Shown here piece by piece: positions 9,151 through 17,310 of a stretch of 64,000 nt of DNA. How positions within the stretch are numbered: the first letter of the stretch is position 1; the number at the start of each line of letters is the position of its first letter. Where the stretch lies: NCBI GenBank assembly GCA_016699695.1, contig CP065006.1, forward strand, positions 1,674,001-1,738,000. The letters are read 5' to 3'. The translations under genes and the position numbers were made by a program. Origin of the DNA: Bacteroidota bacterium (GTDB lineage: Bacteria; Bacteroidota; Bacteroidia; Bacteroidales; UBA10428). Below the pieces are notes generated by a model. That model was not told the origin of the DNA. It did no database searches and saw nothing but the letters and a program-made list of their open reading frames with translations.

Positions 9151-10344
9151 ATGGATTTTTCAACACTCACGCTCGACAAGGTTCCCATGGAATACCGTCG
9201 TTTTGGTAAAACCAACAAAAAAATCAGTGTCATCACTTTGGGTGGCATGCGGTTTAAACATGGCTGGGACGATCCAAGGGAAGTGATTCCACAAGACACG
9301 CTCGAACAATGCCAGGATACCGTTCAGCAAGCCTTTGCGGCCGGGATCAACCACATCGAAACGGCCTGGGGCTACAAAAAAAGCGAAACGGCCTACGGAA
9401 TTGTGCTAAACGACAGGCTGAAGGTAAAACGCGACAGCTATTACCTGATGACAAAAGGAGCCCCGCAAACAGCTCTGGAAACACGCGAGTTGCTTGAAAA
9501 GCAGTTAAAGGCCTTGAAAACTGACTATTTTGATTTTTATGCCTGGCATGGAATGAATACCCTCGGGCACTATCAAACAGCCTGTGCCCCCGGTGGTCCG
9601 GTCGAGGAATTGCTTCGGATGAAGGAGGAAGGGATTATTAAGCACGTTGGTTTCAGCACCCATGCACCGCTTGAAGTGATTATCAAAGCCATCGAGACCG
9701 ATTTGTTCGAATTTGTCAACCTGCATTACTATTATTTCTTTCAGCGGAACAAAGCCGCCATCGACCTGGCTCAAACAAAAGACATGGGTGTATTCATTAT
9801 CTCGCCCAACGACAAAGGCGGCCAGCTCAGCACCCCGCCACAGAAGCTCAAAGACCTCACTGCCCCGCTAAATCCGGTGCAGTTCAATGCCCGGTTTTGC
9901 CTTGGCCACCTGGCCATTCACACCCTCACCTTTGGTTTGCCGGCCACTTCTCATTTTTCCGACCTGCCGGGAATATTCCCCACCAGCATACCCCTTTCGC
10001 CAGAAGATGCACAAATTAAACACCGCCTCGACAGCCAACTCCTGCTCGACCCCTATGCCGGTTTCGAAGCCTATGGCCTGGCCAACGACCCTTCGGGCAT
10101 TAATATACCCGAGGTGCTGCGCTTTCGCACCCTGCTAAAATGTTACGACATGAAAGGTTTTGGACAATACCGCTATAACATGTTCAAAGACAACGACGAT
10201 TGGTTCCCGGGTGTATTCCCGACGGAAGAAAATCTGGCTAAAGTAGACCTCAGCCGCTGCCCGAAAAATATTCCGCTCCTTGAGATGCTCCGCGAAACAC
10301 ACCTCGAGCTTTTCAAGGCAAAGGTGAAATACACCGAGAAATGA
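9151..10344 (+). CDS. aldo/keto reductase, cytoplasmic
   Basis: A 397-aa protein. The barrel starts near MEYRRFGKTNKKISVITLGG; the catalytic residues appear as HIETAWGYKKSE (Asp replaced by Glu-Thr context, Tyr present), YLMTKG (Lys) and FYAWHGM (His). After the barrel comes about 100 residues of helical tail ending SRCPKNIPLLEML. Related proteins often have a Cys-rich ferredoxin-like tail, but only isolated Cys are present here. No signal peptide. It differs strongly from the Tat-exported reductase at 5512-6513, so the two are not recent duplicates. The substrate is unknown. Confidence 0.85.
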   Translation: MDFSTLTLDKVPMEYRRFGKTNKKISVITLGGMRFKHGWDDPREVIPQDTLEQCQDTVQQAFAAGINHIETAWGYKKSETAYGIVLNDRLKVKRDSYYLMTKGAPQTALETRELLEKQLKALKTDYFDFYAWHGMNTLGHYQTACAPGGPVEELLRMKEEGIIKHVGFSTHAPLEVIIKAIETDLFEFVNLHYYYFFQRNKAAIDLAQTKDMGVFIISPNDKGGQLSTPPQKLKDLTAPLNPVQFNARFCLGHLAIHTLTFGLPATSHFSDLPGIFPTSIPLSPEDAQIKHRLDSQLLLDPYAGFEAYGLANDPSGINIPEVLRFRTLLKCYDMKGFGQYRYNMFKDNDDWFPGVFPTEENLAKVDLSRCPKNIPLLEMLRETHLELFKAKVKYTEK

Positions 10345-10363
10345 AGCACTTCGATAATATCTT

Positions 10364-10639
10364 TTAGTTTTTTGCTGTCTTGGAACCTTTTTTCGGAGGA
10401 ACCGGATCGTATCCACTGGTGCCCCAGGGATGGCATCGTAAAATCCGATGTATTCCCAGGTACAAACCCTTTATCGGACCATGAATTTTTAATGCCTCAA
10501 TGGTATATTGCGAGCAGCTTGGCACGTGCCTGCAACTGCGCGGCAACAAGGGACTGATGGAATACTGGTAAAACCTCACCGGAATTATTAGTACCCACGA
10601 CAATGCTTTCGATAAAAACTGAAGGATTTTATTTCCCAT
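10364..10639 (-). CDS. yidD: membrane protein insertion efficiency factor YidD
   Basis: A 91-aa protein with the family signature: one N-terminal hydrophobic/amphipathic segment, RFYQYSISPLLPRSCRHVPSCSQY, and HPWGTSGYDPVP. YidD assists YidC-mediated insertion of inner-membrane proteins. In many bacteria it sits next to rnpA; here it is instead 11 bases overlapped with a QueD-like gene on the same strand, and rnpA lies 47 kb away. Confidence 0.95.
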   Translation of the reverse strand: MGNKILQFLSKALSWVLIIPVRFYQYSISPLLPRSCRHVPSCSQYTIEALKIHGPIKGLYLGIHRILRCHPWGTSGYDPVPPKKGSKTAKN

Positions 10640-11039
10640 GGTATTCTACAATGTTTCGCGGTGTTTCGGAAAGAATTACCGATAAATCCATGGCAGGGTC
10701 TATTACCTTGCGTAAGCGGTTCCAGATGACTACCACAATGTTCTCGGCCGTAGGGTTTAGCTGGCTGAACTCCTGTGTATCGAGGTTGAGGTTTTTATGG
10801 TCGAAGCGTTCCAGTACTTCGGTGCGGATGTATTCTTTCAACACTTTCATGTCGATCACATAACCCGTTTCGGGATCGATGGTTCCGGTAACTTTTACCT
10901 CCAGCTCGTAGTTATGGCCATGGAAATTGGGATTGTTGCACAAGCCAAATACCTCGTTGTTTTTTCCCTCGCTCCAATCGGGGCAATACAACCGGTGAGC
11001 GGCATTAAAATGTTCTTTCCGGCAAACAGTTACACGCAT
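10629..11039 (-). CDS. queD: 6-carboxy-tetrahydropterin synthase / 6-pyruvoyl-tetrahydropterin synthase family
   Basis: A 136-aa protein. The zinc ligands are visible as His in FNAAHRL (about 15) and the HGHNY pair (about 40-42), with the catalytic Cys in GLCNNPNFHGH; a Glu near the C-terminus in LSETPRN binds the pterin. In bacteria this family usually makes 6-carboxytetrahydropterin from dihydroneopterin triphosphate, the second step of queuosine synthesis. The PTPS activity cannot be excluded from sequence alone. No other queuosine gene is in the window. It overlaps yidD by 11 bases. Confidence 0.85.
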   Translation of the reverse strand: MRVTVCRKEHFNAAHRLYCPDWSEGKNNEVFGLCNNPNFHGHNYELEVKVTGTIDPETGYVIDMKVLKEYIRTEVLERFDHKNLNLDTQEFSQLNPTAENIVVVIWNRLRKVIDPAMDLSVILSETPRNIVEYHGK

Positions 11040-11147
11040 ACTTTCAATTTTTGTAAAGATAAACAGTCAAAAGCACTATTTGTTAGACTTTTCGGTTGCA
11101 AGAAAAGCATTTATTCAAAAAGTCAGAATGAAAGACTTTCGGAACTA

Positions 11148-11732
11148 TTATTCACCATAGCAGTAATGGCCAATAACCTGAAAGCGAAATAAACAATCTT
11201 CGAGTACCTGTCCGGCTCCAATGTTGTGCACCACCAGGTACCGCAAACCATCGGCAGATTTTTTACCGACCATAATGCCAATGTGGGTTACCCCACCGCC
11301 CAGGTTCCAGCATACTATGTCGCCCGGTAAATAGTCCTTTGCATCCTGAGAAGTATTTTTTACCGTTCCATGGCGTGCAAAAAAGGTCATCAGGTTGGGT
11401 ACCCGTCTGTGGTCAATGTTCTTATCGGGCACTGTAAGACCCCAGTTATGGGGGTATTGGTCGAAATGGGCCTTCATGTCTTCGTGCACTTCTTTCTGCA
11501 AGTCTATGCCCATTTTTCGATACGCCCGGATGATTACATCGGTGCACACACCCTTATCGGCCGGCACATCGCCGTTGGGATAGTCGAGCCTAAAATAAGC
11601 TGGATCGTACTGAACTGCCTGCTTCGTCAAAGTAAAGGCCGAATCGGCCAGGCGGACATAAAAACCTTCCTGCCCATTCGAGGGTAAAAGGCTCAAACAA
11701 GCAACAATCAGAGTCCAGAAAGTCTTTCTCAT
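11148..11732 (-). CDS. DUF1287 family secreted protein
   Basis: A 194-aa protein starting MRKTFWTLIVACLSLLPSNG, a signal peptide. The mature part holds the DUF1287 core: GVCTDVIIRAYRKMGIDLQKEVHEDM, LPGDIVCW, THIGIMV and VVHNIG. The Cys, Asp and His spaced like this resemble the NlpC/P60 papain-like fold, so a periplasmic cell-wall hydrolase role is plausible but not proven. I prefer ATG 11732 to TTG 11765 because it begins directly at the signal peptide. Confidence 0.85.
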   Translation of the reverse strand: MRKTFWTLIVACLSLLPSNGQEGFYVRLADSAFTLTKQAVQYDPAYFRLDYPNGDVPADKGVCTDVIIRAYRKMGIDLQKEVHEDMKAHFDQYPHNWGLTVPDKNIDHRRVPNLMTFFARHGTVKNTSQDAKDYLPGDIVCWNLGGGVTHIGIMVGKKSADGLRYLVVHNIGAGQVLEDCLFRFQVIGHYCYGE

Positions 11733-12130
11733 AATTAGCCCAACTTGAATTGAAACATTGTACAAAGGTGAGATAATATTCAGTTTAATAGTGCATTGTC
11801 TGCCTTTTGAAATACACTATTTTTAAGCTTTTGTAAGGGGTTTTTAAAAAAAAAGGAATTCAGAATAACTTTATAAAAGTAACATAGCAATTATCGATTT
11901 TTACTAATAAGCAAAACAAAATAATTATACCTAACACTAAAAGTGAGAGTTTGATAGTTCATTACAGCAGCTATCGCTTCGCAACCAAACACATGATTTT
12001 CTCACCTCTCGTAATTTTCAGCTAATTGATTATAATTGGAATAAGTTATATTTTTTACTTTGAGTTTTTTGTTAGTAATTTAATTGAGCGTTCTTAACAA
12101 TACACAAAAGTCTGCAAAAAAAATATTCAA
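11733..12130. other. AT-rich intergenic region before the ATPase-helicase module
   Basis: This stretch separates divergent genes. No ORF of note. Near 12042-12063 a TTG followed by a TTACTTTG-like element resembles a weak Bacteroidota promoter (one mismatch) that could drive the downstream two-gene module. I see no inverted repeats or target-site duplications that would mark the edge of an insertion. Confidence 0.35.
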
Positions 12131-15022
12131 ATGAAAATAATTGAGATAATTGAGAAGTATTCAGATGCTGCTATCGATCAAATCGCAACCGATAAAGTGA
12201 ATGAATCGGCTAACCTTAGATTACCTAGAAGCATTGTTATTCAGGAAATATCTGCTGCACTTAGCTCGTTATCTTATGTTGCAACTGCATTAGCACCAGC
12301 TAAACCTCCAACTTATGCTTTTATAAAATTGCTTATCGATGCCCCTAATCATATGCTTCCTGTTGAAGGGTTTCAGGAAAAAGTTTTGCTTACAACTGAG
12401 GATATGACTCAAAGAGCTAAGACAGGTCAGGGATTATCAAGTGATAAAAATTATCAGCTTTATGTAAACATTTTAAAATTTGCTTGGGAAAGTAATCTGG
12501 AAATCGATACAAGTGAAGCTCAATTATTGGAATCATTAAGAAAGGAACTTGGCATATGGACAAGAGAACACCTTTTACTTGAACATCATCCAGATATTCG
12601 TCAGCTTTGGGATAATTCAGGAGCATATATTACTTCTCGTAATCATTTATTATTATCAGGTCTTGTACTTACGTATGATAACAACTATGCAATTGCCGAT
12701 GAAGTTGTCGTCCAAATTCGACGAGCATGGGGAATTGATTTAGAAAAAGAAGATTATTTGCGTTTATTAAATTTAATTAAAAGCGAGCAGTTACATACCC
12801 CTCTGACCAATATTGGTTTATTGGTAAGTGGAACAAAGGAAATAAGAATTGCTAGAATATTGGATGCCTTAATTCCACCATCAGAACTTTTAAACTTCAT
12901 GAATATTGAAGAATTAAGAGATTTTTGCAGAACAAATGGAATTCAGGTTTCTGGTAAAAAGGCTGAATTGATTTCAAATATTGTTGATTTTTTTGATCAA
13001 AGGTTAGACTTAAAAAAACCAGAAATTAAGGAGACGAAACCTTTAATTCCACTTGAAAAGGAATGCAGAGTGCTTACCGATGAAGAATATTCAAAGCTTT
13101 TACAAAATTTAACTTATGATCAATTATATGATTTATTGACTCTGAATTTCTTAAAAACAAGTGGGCTAAAGGATGAAAAAATAAAACGATTGGTTGAAAG
13201 TAATTGGTCTGAACGTTCCGTTATGAATCGTCTACGAAGAGTTGATTTGATAGATTTATGTAAAAAAATAGGGATTCAGGTTTCGGGAATTAAGAATGAT
13301 TTAATAGACAGATTAATTGAAGGATCAAGAATAAAATATAGTGAGGTTACAATTAAAGCAGTTGTAGAAGATCAACAATCTAATATTGATGCCTCAATTT
13401 CTGTAAAAGATGATGAGATTAAAGATATTGCAGACATTGCTTCTACTTCAAAACAAGTATTACCAACTGAATTTCAAAATATTAAATTAGACTATCCTAA
13501 ATTAGATGAAGATGAACAAATAATCATTTCACTAATTAAAGAGTCAAAATCATTAACTGAACATGATATTGAAAGGGCAAGTAGATTACATGGATTAGGT
13601 TGGTTCTTAACCAAAGCCCATATGTCCCAAATGGTATCTAAATTGAAAAGTCAAAATAAATACCCAATTCATGTTCGAAGCGTAAGAAGTATAAATATTT
13701 ATGAATGGCAAGGTGAAAAGGTACAATCGGATAAAATCATTGAAAAATATGAAGCTCGTGGTGTAATTGATGCTCTTAGGCAGGGAGTTGTGCCAGAAAA
13801 GAACTTAGAACATGTTATTGTTGGACATTCAAAAGAACGCACACATTTAAAAGATTTGTTAATTGAAGCTAAGAATAATAAAACCCCATTTAAATTTATT
13901 AGAGGACCTTATGGAGCGGGAAAAACCTTTTTAAGTTCTTGGTTGCGAGAGATGGCATTAAATGAAGAATTTGTTGTCTCAACAGTTAATATTGGTCCGG
14001 ATCAGCCATTATCAGATCTTCCAGTTTTTTATTCAGGTTTAATTAATGGATTAAGAATTCCTGAAAAAACTGATTCATGTGCATTAGCAGATATTTTAGA
14101 ATCTTGGTTACTCACAATTCACCAAAAGACAGCACAGATAGAAGGATTAACAGCTTTAGACCCAATAACTCAGGAAAAACTATCAGTTATTGTCGAAAAA
14201 AGAGTCGAATCTGAACTGGCATATTTATCTGATATGGATTCTGGCTTTTCGCCAGCATTACGCGCCTTTTATCGTGCAAAAAAGACTAATAACTCAATTT
14301 TAGCATCAACAACAATTGCATGGTTAAGTGGTAGCCGTTCATTATCGAGTAAAATGCTTAATGAAATTGGTGTACATGGAACAATTGAATCAAATCAAGT
14401 ATTTCCTAGAATTCGAGCATTGTTGGAAGTGATTAAAGGTTCACGATATAATGGTCTTTTACTTTTAATAGACGAATTAGAATTAATTAGAAAATTTCCT
14501 CAGGCAAGACAAAGAGAACAGGCATTAGAAATATTAAGACTTTTGATAGATGAATCCGGAAAGAATAATTTTCCAAGTTGCCTTTTAATTTTTACCGGAA
14601 CTGATACTTTCTTCGAGGATGATAGGGCAGGAATAAAAAGTTACGAGGCATTGGCTGATCGAGTATCTGCACCGCCTTCAATAGATGGTAAAACCAGCAT
14701 TCGACAACCAATACTTGTTCTGCAAGGATTAGACCAGGCTAAACTTCTTTCGGTAATCACAAGGGTACGAGATATTCATGGTATAGCCTATAATTGGGAT
14801 GTTCAAAAGAAGTTTCCAGATGATATATTACTAAAATTAGTTCAAGACTGGACTGCTTTTGGTGAAGAATCAATAAGTAGAAAACCGCGTCCTATTATTA
14901 GGGAATTCATACATATTTTAGATTTGTGTGAAGAGAATCCTAACATTTCACAAGAAGAGTTTATCCGAATTGATTCTACTGAAAATAGTATAGTTTCTGA
15001 GATTACGAATATTTTAGCATAA
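12131..15022 (+). CDS. SAP-domain plus BrxD/DUF2791-like P-loop ATPase
   Basis: A 963-aa protein. Residues 1-240 are helical; a segment near 110-155 (ILKFAWESNLEIDTSEAQLL) resembles a TerB-type helical repeat, weakly. Two SAP-like DNA-binding motifs follow at about 252-290 and 365-398, both with the helix-turn 'IQVSG.K..LI..I'. A linker leads to an ATPase of the BrxC/BrxD (DUF2791) type: Walker A GPYGAGKT at 592-599, Walker B LLLLIDELE with Asp781-Glu782, and a FTGTD sensor-like strand at 821-825 followed by a conserved Arg region. BrxD is the ATPase partner of the BrxHI helicase in some BREX phage-defence systems. Base composition is clearly more AT-rich than the genes on either side, suggesting transfer. 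It is followed by the helicase after 18 bases. Confidence 0.8.
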   Translation: MKIIEIIEKYSDAAIDQIATDKVNESANLRLPRSIVIQEISAALSSLSYVATALAPAKPPTYAFIKLLIDAPNHMLPVEGFQEKVLLTTEDMTQRAKTGQGLSSDKNYQLYVNILKFAWESNLEIDTSEAQLLESLRKELGIWTREHLLLEHHPDIRQLWDNSGAYITSRNHLLLSGLVLTYDNNYAIADEVVVQIRRAWGIDLEKEDYLRLLNLIKSEQLHTPLTNIGLLVSGTKEIRIARILDALIPPSELLNFMNIEELRDFCRTNGIQVSGKKAELISNIVDFFDQRLDLKKPEIKETKPLIPLEKECRVLTDEEYSKLLQNLTYDQLYDLLTLNFLKTSGLKDEKIKRLVESNWSERSVMNRLRRVDLIDLCKKIGIQVSGIKNDLIDRLIEGSRIKYSEVTIKAVVEDQQSNIDASISVKDDEIKDIADIASTSKQVLPTEFQNIKLDYPKLDEDEQIIISLIKESKSLTEHDIERASRLHGLGWFLTKAHMSQMVSKLKSQNKYPIHVRSVRSINIYEWQGEKVQSDKIIEKYEARGVIDALRQGVVPEKNLEHVIVGHSKERTHLKDLLIEAKNNKTPFKFIRGPYGAGKTFLSSWLREMALNEEFVVSTVNIGPDQPLSDLPVFYSGLINGLRIPEKTDSCALADILESWLLTIHQKTAQIEGLTALDPITQEKLSVIVEKRVESELAYLSDMDSGFSPALRAFYRAKKTNNSILASTTIAWLSGSRSLSSKMLNEIGVHGTIESNQVFPRIRALLEVIKGSRYNGLLLLIDELELIRKFPQARQREQALEILRLLIDESGKNNFPSCLLIFTGTDTFFEDDRAGIKSYEALADRVSAPPSIDGKTSIRQPILVLQGLDQAKLLSVITRVRDIHGIAYNWDVQKKFPDDILLKLVQDWTAFGEESISRKPRPIIREFIHILDLCEENPNISQEEFIRIDSTENSIVSEITNILA

Positions 15023-15040
15023 TTCCTTATTTACTTTTTG

Positions 15041-17254
15041 ATGCAAGATGATATTTTAAGTCTGATACATCCCGGTTTAAAAAAACTTATTTACGAAAAG
15101 GGTTGGAAAGGTGGATTGACTGAAATTCAAAAAGCAGCAATACCTTTTATTCTAAATGGAGAAAATTGCATTATTGAAGCTCCAACTGCCGGAGGCAAAA
15201 CTGAAGCAGTATTTTTTCCTTGTCTTACAAAATCGGCACAGAATAAGGCAAATACAGTTCAGATTTTATATTTAGCTCCTTTAAGAGCTTTATTAAATGA
15301 TATTGAATTAAGGGCAAATGAATACTCTCAGGCTTGTGGGTTACATTGTTTTAAATGGCATGGCGATGTAAGTCAAAAAGACAAAATATCTGCTATTAAT
15401 AATCCACCAAATGTTCTTTTAACTACACCTGAATCTTTAGAGGCAATTTTGCTGCGTAAACCCAATTGGGAAGATTTTTTTAAAGATTTGCAAACCATAA
15501 TAATTGATGAGGCTCACAATTTTGCATCCGTTGATAGAGGTTGTCATCTCATAACATTAATTGAACGTTTAAATGCAAAACTTGGAAAACCAATTCAAAG
15601 GATAGCAATAACGGCTACTATTGGTAATCCTGATGAAATGCTAATATGGCTTGCTGGTTCATCAAGTCAGATCGGAAAACGTATATTTATTGAATCAGCT
15701 CACAAAAAAGATAAAGATTTTCAGATTCAATATTTTTACGATCGAATAACACCAGATGGTCAGGAAATACCAGCCAATTATCAGCGTTTAGAAAGCATGT
15801 TTGATTTGCTTCCATTTAAAAAATCTATAATTTTTGGTGGATCAAGATCAAGTTGTGAATCGTTGGCTTCTGCAATTAATAAACTAAATACACTTAAAAA
15901 GAGATCAATACCAATCAAAGTAAGAACGCATCATTCATCGGTAAGTAAATATTATCGGGAAGAAGCTGAAAAACGTATTAAAATAAAAAATGATCTTGAA
16001 AGTGGAATTGATAGTATCATTAGTACTTCAACTTTAGAATTAGGCATTGATATAGGACATTTAGATCATGTATTTCAACTGGATTCAATTTCAAGCTCAA
16101 GCTCATTTCTTCAAAGGGTTGGTCGTACTGGTCGTAGGGATGGGAAACCACAATTTTTCAGAGGATTAATTTTAGATGAAGATGAATTACTCTTATTGAC
16201 AGGTGTTGTAAGTTTAGGCTTAAAAGGTAAATCTGAAAATCTATTTTTACCTCGGCAAGCATATCATATACTTGCTCATCAACTAATATGTTTATGCTTA
16301 CAGAATAACGGCATAAAACCAGAAAATGCTTGGGGAATTTTATCGAATTCATATTGCTTTTCACAAATAACGAAATCCCAATTTTATGAATTAATAACAT
16401 TTATGTTGTTAAATGATTTCTTACGGGATGTTGATGGAGAAATAATAGTTGGAGAATCAACGGAGAAATACTTTTTAGGGGCTAATTGGCAAAAGTTGTT
16501 TGCGGTTTTTAGTAGTGGACCTTTATATGAAGTTTTTAATGAGAAAAACCACGTAGGTAACTTAGATTGTAATTTTGTTGAGTCTATGGAAGTACCATTC
16601 TTTTTTATTCTCGGCGGTATTGAATGGGAAGCATTTAGTGTTAAAGTTGAATCACATCAGGTTTTTGCTCGAAAGACAAAAGTTGGAAATGCCCCTCGTT
16701 GGAAAACATTTAATGGGTCAGATGTACCTTATGAAACAGCCAAAGAAGTTGGTGAATTGTTATTCTCTTCCGATATACCCAAATATTTAAACGATACAGC
16801 AAAGACTTGTTTTCAGGGAGCTCGATTAAAAGTTAAGGCACTTAATTGGTCAAAGAATAATTGGATATTAAGTGAAGATATTAATGAATGTGAATTAATT
16901 ACATTCTCAGGTGATAAGATTAATCGGACATTAGCTAAACTTTTAAAAATATTTGGTGTGTGTCAAACATCATCAAGCTACAAATCAATTGTATTAAAGT
17001 CTATCCAATCAGATCAGAAATTGAATTTTAATAATGTTCTAACTTTCATTGATACTTTGAAGAATGGATCATTAGATAATTCTGAAAAATTTATCCGTGA
17101 ACTGGAAGTCAATACAAAATCGATGTTTTTCTCAAAGTTTGTAAGATGTTTGCCGGAAAATCTTATTTCGGCTTCGATTTCTGAAAAAGCTTTTGATTTT
17201 GAAGGTCTGGTAAAGGAATTAAAAACTAATACTCTTCAAATAATAAAAATATAG
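15041..17254 (+). CDS. Lhr/BrxHI-like superfamily 2 DEAH helicase
   Basis: A 737-aa protein with all SF2 motifs: Q-like LTEIQ, Walker A APTAGGKTEA, Ia PLRALLND, TTPESLE, DEAH in IIIDEAHNF, III TATIGNP, V STSTLELGIDIGH, VI QRVGRTGRR. The C-terminal third matches the helix-rich Lhr-type extension in character but is not resolved into domains. Lhr-like helicases unwind DNA or DNA:RNA hybrids 3'-5'; BrxHI is the version found beside BrxD in BREX loci. I chose ATG 15041 over TTG 15038. AT-rich like its partner, with which it forms a two-gene operon. Confidence 0.88.
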   Translation: MQDDILSLIHPGLKKLIYEKGWKGGLTEIQKAAIPFILNGENCIIEAPTAGGKTEAVFFPCLTKSAQNKANTVQILYLAPLRALLNDIELRANEYSQACGLHCFKWHGDVSQKDKISAINNPPNVLLTTPESLEAILLRKPNWEDFFKDLQTIIIDEAHNFASVDRGCHLITLIERLNAKLGKPIQRIAITATIGNPDEMLIWLAGSSSQIGKRIFIESAHKKDKDFQIQYFYDRITPDGQEIPANYQRLESMFDLLPFKKSIIFGGSRSSCESLASAINKLNTLKKRSIPIKVRTHHSSVSKYYREEAEKRIKIKNDLESGIDSIISTSTLELGIDIGHLDHVFQLDSISSSSSFLQRVGRTGRRDGKPQFFRGLILDEDELLLLTGVVSLGLKGKSENLFLPRQAYHILAHQLICLCLQNNGIKPENAWGILSNSYCFSQITKSQFYELITFMLLNDFLRDVDGEIIVGESTEKYFLGANWQKLFAVFSSGPLYEVFNEKNHVGNLDCNFVESMEVPFFFILGGIEWEAFSVKVESHQVFARKTKVGNAPRWKTFNGSDVPYETAKEVGELLFSSDIPKYLNDTAKTCFQGARLKVKALNWSKNNWILSEDINECELITFSGDKINRTLAKLLKIFGVCQTSSSYKSIVLKSIQSDQKLNFNNVLTFIDTLKNGSLDNSEKFIRELEVNTKSMFFSKFVRCLPENLISASISEKAFDFEGLVKELKTNTLQIIKI

Positions 17255-17310
17255 TGTTGTTATTTTAAGATCAGTCACTCTTGGTACCTTGCTATAAAAT
17301 AAAAAATATC

